Shown here: piece by piece, positions 31,449 to 35,314 of the stretch
How positions within the stretch are numbered: position 1 is the first letter of the stretch
Layout of the letters: every line of letters begins with the position of its first letter
Assembly: GCA_944322665.1 (NCBI GenBank)
Contig: CALUPM010000012.1
Span: 1 to 35,314 of the forward strand
DNA: 35,314 bases
Source: Candidatus Gastranaerophilales bacterium
Lineage (GTDB): Bacteria; Cyanobacteriota; Vampirovibrionia; Gastranaerophilales; Gastranaerophilaceae
Direction of reading: 5' to 3'
Notes under the pieces: generated by a model
Database searches by the model: none
What the model was told of the DNA's origin: nothing
Seen by the model: only the letters and a program-made list of their open reading frames with translations
Translations under genes and position numbers: made by a program

Positions 31449-33571
31449 AAAAGATAAATTTATTCAGGATAATATTTGTACTAATTTTAATCACGATAGC
31501 GGCTTTTGCGATTTTAAATCCGAAAAAAGTCGAAACGAATTTATTGAGGGCTTTTTTTGCAAACGGCGCGCAGGATGAAGTTCTTGTCAATTTGAGCGGA
31601 AAATATTCTTCCAGTATAAATGTTCTTTTTGAAAGCGAAAACCTCGAACTTCTTGAAAAAACAAAAGAAGATTTTGAACAAAAAATTTCGCCGGAAAGTT
31701 TTAAAATTGAGAATTTTGATTACAGAAATACTCTTGATTTTTACAAAAAACATAAAAGCGTTTTGCTTTCCGACACAGATTACAAACTCATAAAATCCGG
31801 AGATTACGAAAAAGTCAGCCAAAAAGCACTGAACAATCTTTATGACCCGTTCGGCTTTGCGATTCTGCCGGTGGAAGAAGATCCTTTTATGCTTTTGACG
31901 GACTTTTTAACAGGCATAGGAGGAACAGCAGGCGCTCAGACTTCTTTGAAGGGAAAATACTATGAAATTCTAAAGCTCAAAGCGGACGACAATCTTGCAC
32001 TTTCGCCTTCTCTGATGAACAAAGAAGTTAAAAAACTCGTTGAACTTCAAAAATACTATACAAACAGAGAACTAAACGTTTACCTGACGGGTGCGCCGGT
32101 GCACGCGTATTATGCAAGCGAAAGCTCTATGAATGAGATTAATCTTATATGTATAATTTCGACGATTTTTGTAGGGCTTCTTGTATTTTTCTATTTTCGT
32201 TCACTGAAAATTCTTATGCCTGTGCTGACGGGACTTGCTGCAGGAATGGGTACAGGATACTGCGTGACATCGTTGCTGTTTGATTCAATTCATATTCTGA
32301 CTTTTGTATTTTCGACGACTCTAATCGGGATTTGTGTGGACTATTCGCTCCATTACCTTATGGAATCAGACATCAAGAAGATTATAAAAAGCCTTACGGT
32401 CAGCATGTTGTCGACTGTCTGCGCGCTTTTGATGCTTGCAATTTCAGGTATAGAAATCCTTAAACAAATGGCAGTATTTACATCTGCAGGGTTGATTACG
32501 GTATATTTTATAGTCGTGCTGTTTTATGAACTACTACCGCCGCAAAAATCACGCCATATTTTTAATTTTAAATTCAGCAAAATAATTCTTGCCGCGGTTT
32601 TCCTTGTAATTGCAGCAGGACTTTACAAAATCAGTTTCAGCGATGACATCCGCGATATGTACAGGCCGTCAAAGGATATGATATATGCGGAAAGACTTTA
32701 CAGTCAGGTAGCAAACCGCGATTTTGACACCTCTTTTATTGTTGTAGAAGGCGAAAACCTTGAAAAAATCCTTGAAAAAGAAGAGGAAACCGCAAAAAGA
32801 TTAAGCAGCAACAACTTTTCCTATTATTCTTTGAGCAAATTCATTCCTTCACAAAGCCGGCAGAGTGCAAATCAAGCATTAATAAAAAATCTTTACGATA
32901 ACAAAATATCCGCATTTTCGGATTACCTGACGGCGGCGGAGATAAACAAATTAAAAGTTTTTGAACATCCTTTCACGGCGGAAGAAGGTCTGCAAAACAT
33001 TTCTGCAGCAAAAGATTTTCTGATTGACAAAAACCATTCAATAATGATAGTTTATGATTTTCAATCGCCGGAAATTCTGAAAGAAATTTCAAACATCCGC
33101 TGCATAAATCTTCCGCTTGACATTTCAAAACGGATAAAAGAAGTAAGACTTGTCTGCCTGTGGATTTTAGCGCCGATATTTCTCGGGTTGTACATAATTT
33201 TAGGGTGTATTTTTTCTTTCAAAAACGCACACAAAATTATCCTTCCATCCGTTCTTGCAAGCTTGTTTGCAATCGGGGCGGTGAGTTTGTCCGGAGATGT
33301 AAATTTATTCCATGTTCTTGCTATATTTTTGATAACCGGATTCGGGCTTGACTATTCCGTTTTCAGGTTCAACGGGTCGAAAAATTCCAATGATGCGGTG
33401 TTTATTTCGTGCCTTACAACGGTTGTTTCATTTTCGCTTCTTGCGCTCACAAGTTTCAAACTCATCAGTTCACTCGGATTTGTGCTTGCGGTCGGACTTT
33501 TGAGTTCGTATATTTTGAGCATAGTTTTGATATCAAAGGATTCCGGCGAGGCAACAGAGAGCATAAACTGA
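31445..33571 (+). CDS. MMPL/RND-type lipid exporter
   Basis: A 708-residue transporter with a membrane helix near the N-terminus, a large periplasmic segment (about 40-230), a first set of helices with GICVDYSLHYLM, a second periplasmic domain (about 400-560) and a second set of helices with GFGLDYSVFRF. The GxxxDYS motifs in both halves are the proton-relay pattern of MMPL proteins, which export lipids across the inner membrane. I start at ATG 31445, which shares ATGA with the LolA-like stop, rather than the TTG at 31436. The 3' 220 bases overlap the opposite-strand PPTase. By position it exports the product of this cluster. Confidence 0.88.
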   Translation: MKKINLFRIIFVLILITIAAFAILNPKKVETNLLRAFFANGAQDEVLVNLSGKYSSSINVLFESENLELLEKTKEDFEQKISPESFKIENFDYRNTLDFYKKHKSVLLSDTDYKLIKSGDYEKVSQKALNNLYDPFGFAILPVEEDPFMLLTDFLTGIGGTAGAQTSLKGKYYEILKLKADDNLALSPSLMNKEVKKLVELQKYYTNRELNVYLTGAPVHAYYASESSMNEINLICIISTIFVGLLVFFYFRSLKILMPVLTGLAAGMGTGYCVTSLLFDSIHILTFVFSTTLIGICVDYSLHYLMESDIKKIIKSLTVSMLSTVCALLMLAISGIEILKQMAVFTSAGLITVYFIVVLFYELLPPQKSRHIFNFKFSKIILAAVFLVIAAGLYKISFSDDIRDMYRPSKDMIYAERLYSQVANRDFDTSFIVVEGENLEKILEKEEETAKRLSSNNFSYYSLSKFIPSQSRQSANQALIKNLYDNKISAFSDYLTAAEINKLKVFEHPFTAEEGLQNISAAKDFLIDKNHSIMIVYDFQSPEILKEISNIRCINLPLDISKRIKEVRLVCLWILAPIFLGLYIILGCIFSFKNAHKIILPSVLASLFAIGAVSLSGDVNLFHVLAIFLITGFGLDYSVFRFNGSKNSNDAVFISCLTTVVSFSLLALTSFKLISSLGFVLAVGLLSSYILSIVLISKDSGEATESIN

Positions 33572-34020
33572 GGAAGAAGTTTAAGCGAAAGGCGTGATTT
33601 TGGCGCTGTCTGAAGTTTAATTTCTGCTTCATACTCTGTCCAGAATCTGTAAAAAGTTTCCGCATCAATATTTTCAGGGTGCAGATTATAATAAGCGAAG
33701 ATTTTTTCAAAATTTCTGGAGCGCATAAATTCGACATCCGCACCTGTCGGAACACTGTCAAACGCAGCAAGAACAATATTTTTGCTGTGCGAGAGGCTGA
33801 AATTAACTCCGCCTGACACAAAATAGGGTTTTTTATTTTTAACGGCAATTTGAATATCTTCTAAATTATAAAAATTCCGCGCAGCGACGGACACAAGAAA
33901 ACGCCCGAGGGCAAATTCAACCCGCCGTTTTTCAAGGTTTGAGCCTGACGGAAAAATCCTGACAATTTCTTCAATCGTTTGTTTGGAAAAATTATTTGTA
34001 TCTAAATAGAAGATTTCCAT
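33352..34020 (-). CDS. 4'-phosphopantetheinyl transferase
   Basis: A 222-residue Sfp-type transferase that moves phosphopantetheine from CoA to carrier proteins. Visible motifs are NFSLSHSKNIVLAAF (conserved SxSH), TGADVEFMRSRNFEKI (the G-x-D-x-E magnesium site) and FYRFWTEYEAEIK, where the usual W-x-x-K-E-A lysine is replaced (tyrosine before the glutamate). LSVASPESF fits the C-terminal strand. The ATG at 34020 gives the normal N-terminus MEIFYLDTNNF; there is no Shine-Dalgarno site. Its last about 73 codons lie on the opposite strand of the MMPL gene. It is the only partner for the two carriers in this cluster. Confidence 0.83.
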   Translation of the reverse strand: MEIFYLDTNNFSKQTIEEIVRIFPSGSNLEKRRVEFALGRFLVSVAARNFYNLEDIQIAVKNKKPYFVSGGVNFSLSHSKNIVLAAFDSVPTGADVEFMRSRNFEKIFAYYNLHPENIDAETFYRFWTEYEAEIKLQTAPKSRLSLKLLPQFMLSVASPESFDIKTMLKIYELKSPTASTNPSELMSLKLVSARSENETTVVRHEINTASLEFFDPLNLKTE

Positions 34021-34026
34021 GCTAAA

Positions 34027-34056
34027 ATAATACCATAGTAACCTAATAAGAAGCAA
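34027..34056 (-). promoter_or_regulatory. Likely promoter of the PPTase (leaderless)
   Basis: TATTAT (34032-34027) lies six bases before the ATG, with TTGCTT (34056-34051) upstream across an 18-base spacer. Transcription would start close to the ATG, and no ribosome binding site is seen. Confidence 0.4.
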
Positions 34057-34118
34057 AAAATATTCCGCAAAAAATCTAAGCCGCAGAAAATATATATGCT
34101 TAAGGAGCAGAGTTTCTG

Positions 34119-35021
34119 ATGAGAAAATGGTACCAGATAAAAGAACAGGCAGCAGGAGAAAAACGGCTGTGGCTTTCGTGGTATTTATATAAGATTTTCG
34201 GCAAAAAGGCGCTTTATTGGATAGCTTTTTTAGTAACTTTTTTCACGTTTATTTTTGCGAAAGACATAAGGAAATATTCAAAAAAATATCTGGCGGTAAT
34301 TTCACCGCTGACAGGATTGAAACCGTCATTGTTCAATCAGTTCCGGCATTTTCTTTCTTACGCTTTTGTGCTTGCGGACAAAATAGAAATTTTTTCGGGC
34401 AAATTTGACAGAGCAAAAATTCTGTTTGCTTCGGACGGGGAGAAGGAACTTTTTTATAATGATTTTTACAAAAAGAATGGAGTTTTTTGTCTGTGTTCAC
34501 ACGCCGGAAACACTGAGGTAATGCGGAGTTTCTTTATAAACAATGAATTCTGGCCGGATTTCAGCGTGAATGTATTTATGAGCCGCACCCAGAGTCAAAT
34601 TTACAACAATTTTATCAGCAAAATCTCAAAAAAAATCCCGCTGAATTATTTTTATGTGGAAGATATCGGGATTGGAACATCAATCAAGCTGAAAGAGAAT
34701 CTGGATAAAGGCGGAGTTGCATTTATTGCAGGTGACAGGCTTGCAGAGAACACAAATGCCGCGGTATTTGAGGCGGAACTTTTCGGACATAAGGTTGAAC
34801 TGCCGGAAGGAAGCTTTAAGATTGCAGAATTGATGGAAGTTCCGATTTATTTTGTAATCGCCTTAAAGACCCGAAATGATACTTACACAATCCATTTGCA
34901 GAAGCATAAATTCACGAACATTAAGGAGCTAGAAAAGTCTTATGTCAAATTTCTGGAGAGAATAACTCTTTTAAGCCCCCTGCAATTCTACCATTTTTAC
35001 GACCTGTTTCATGAGGAATAA
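34119..35021 (+). CDS. Lysophospholipid/lipid A-type acyltransferase (HtrB-LpxL/COG4261-like)
   Basis: A 300-residue membrane-anchored acyltransferase. A hydrophobic helix (about 30-48) is followed by the catalytic box HAGNTE (residues 128-133, the Hx4(D/E) motif) in VFCLCSHAGNTEVMRSFF, and by AFIAGDRLAEN and VELPEGSFKIAELMEVPIYF, which match the later blocks of the LpxL and COG4261 families. Such enzymes move an acyl group from ACP to a membrane lipid. Aryl polyene clusters contain a member that anchors the polyene in the outer membrane. AAGGAG lies 11 bases before the ATG. It is divergent from the PPTase and ends in its own terminator. Confidence 0.82.
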   Translation: MRKWYQIKEQAAGEKRLWLSWYLYKIFGKKALYWIAFLVTFFTFIFAKDIRKYSKKYLAVISPLTGLKPSLFNQFRHFLSYAFVLADKIEIFSGKFDRAKILFASDGEKELFYNDFYKKNGVFCLCSHAGNTEVMRSFFINNEFWPDFSVNVFMSRTQSQIYNNFISKISKKIPLNYFYVEDIGIGTSIKLKENLDKGGVAFIAGDRLAENTNAAVFEAELFGHKVELPEGSFKIAELMEVPIYFVIALKTRNDTYTIHLQKHKFTNIKELEKSYVKFLERITLLSPLQFYHFYDLFHEE

Positions 35022-35041
35022 ATTCGCCTCAGGTCTTTTTC
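35001..35041 (+). terminator. Terminator overlapping the acyltransferase end
   Basis: GACCT and GAGG pair with CCTC and AGGTC (35001-35035), followed by five T. The stem includes the last codons of the acyltransferase and closes the cluster on the right. Confidence 0.75.
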
Positions 35042-35259
35042 GTGACATCTATTCAACTCTCCTCACCCTTCACACTTCACTTCCGCCCCATTTTGTCATC
35101 CTGAATTTATTTCAGGATCCCGACGAGATTCTGAAACAAGTTCAGAATGACATGACGGACAAAATGGGGAGATTTCTTATCGTCCTATCGTCTTATCGCC
35201 TTATCGCCTTTATCCCGAAACCTCCTAGTGCCTTAGCGCCCTAGTGCCCTACCGCCTTT
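35042..35259 (+). repeat. Mosaic intergenic repeat, fifth copy, split by a palindromic element
   Basis: The part before the element has ATTCAACTCTCCTCACCC and CTTCACACTTCAC units. The part after it (35170-35259) has TTATCGTCC, TTATCGCC units, TTTATCCCGAAACCTCC, CTAGTGCC, CTTAGCGCC and CTAGTGCC. The palindromic element 35086-35169 sits in the middle, as if inserted in the mosaic. Confidence 0.75.
35086..35169. repeat. Palindromic element with CCCCATTTTGTC ends (short copy)
   Basis: CCCCATTTTGTC (35086-35097) and GACAAAATGGGG (35158-35169) are perfect 12-base inverted ends. Inside are CATCCTGAA / TTCAGAATG and ATCCTGAA-TTTA-TTTCAGGAT hairpins. It shares its ends and core with the long copy at 7270-7516. 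Confidence 0.75.
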
Positions 35260-35314
35260 CTACGAGAATATCTTGAAGCTTCTTTCAACGTTCTTTTCGA
35301 TTACGCTCTTAATG
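35260..35314 (-). CDS. C-terminal tail of a gene running in from the right edge
   Basis: The minus-strand frame ends at TAG (35262-35260). The visible 17 residues are IKSVIEKNVERSFKIFS, with codon use like that of the other genes. Too little is present to name it. The mosaic repeat ends right at its stop codon, as it does for the gene at 22526. Confidence 0.45.
   Translation of the reverse strand, partial: IKSVIEKNVERSFKIFS

Noticed and set aside
33160-33351. 63-codon plus-strand frame inside the MMPL gene
   Set aside because: Shadow of the exporter in another frame.
33465-33848. 127-codon minus-strand frame within the PPTase
   Set aside because: Another frame of the PPTase gene; lacks the motifs and a start signal.

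Overview
Organism. The window looks like a chromosomal segment of a low-GC, non-photosynthetic relative of the Cyanobacteria (Melainabacteria/Vampirovibrionia, most likely the gut order Gastranaerophilales). This is an inference, not a search result. It rests on a cyanobacterial-style SepF next to a YggS protein, a type IV pilin-like prepilin beside flagellar rod genes, compact housekeeping operons, several genes without Shine-Dalgarno sites, and large non-coding stretches filled with home-made repeats. No phage or insertion sequence was recognised.

Layout. 1-279 (minus): start of a pilin-like gene whose frame is broken by a run of 12 G. 560-2892: four flagellar rod genes (two FlgF/FlgG-type, flgB, flgC), then a family 2 glycosyltransferase. 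4013-4473: tRNA-Leu(GAG) flanked by fragments of itself. 4472-6751: a RhuM-Fic protein, a gene remnant, a small membrane protein and surE. 6752-7979: over 1.2 kb without a gene, holding a candidate small RNA and two repeat families. 7980-9887: a putative zinc metallopeptidase and a 46-residue protein on the other strand. 10202-13615 (minus): gdx under a guanidine-I riboswitch, sdaAA-sdaAB, sepF and yggS. 14033-18133: an orphan DNA methyltransferase (minus), then a phosphate transporter and mutL (plus). 18167-24205: an acidic coiled-coil protein, trxA, a DnaQ-like exonuclease with an organophosphate antiporter, a YbaK-like deacylase and an orphan histidine kinase. 24220-26768: gmk-coaBC-nif3 with overlapping frames, then tRNA-Gln(UUG). 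26857-27931: an unknown protein and a cysteine-cluster protein.

The most interesting block is 28036-35021: two acyl carrier proteins, a small membrane protein, an acyl ligase fused to a FabZ-like dehydratase, a thioesterase, a LolA-like periplasmic protein, an MMPL exporter, a phosphopantetheinyl transferase (opposite strand) and an LPLAT/HtrB-like acyltransferase. These are the activation, carrier, transport and membrane-anchoring parts of aryl polyene/flexirubin-type clusters, but no ketosynthase, ketoreductase or glycosyltransferase is present. The cluster appears bounded: a cysteine-cluster gene lies to its left, and a terminator, repeats and the tail of an opposite-strand gene lie to its right. 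A working model is that an acyl acid is activated onto an ACP, modified, transferred to a membrane lipid and exported towards the outer membrane.

Recurring non-coding material. Five gaps carry a pyrimidine-rich mosaic built from short degenerate units (TTATCGCC / CTTAGTGCC-like) joined to CGTTCAACTTTTCAAC-like and CTTCACACTTCAC-like blocks. Two gaps also carry elements ended by CCCATTTTGTC / GACAAAATGGG.
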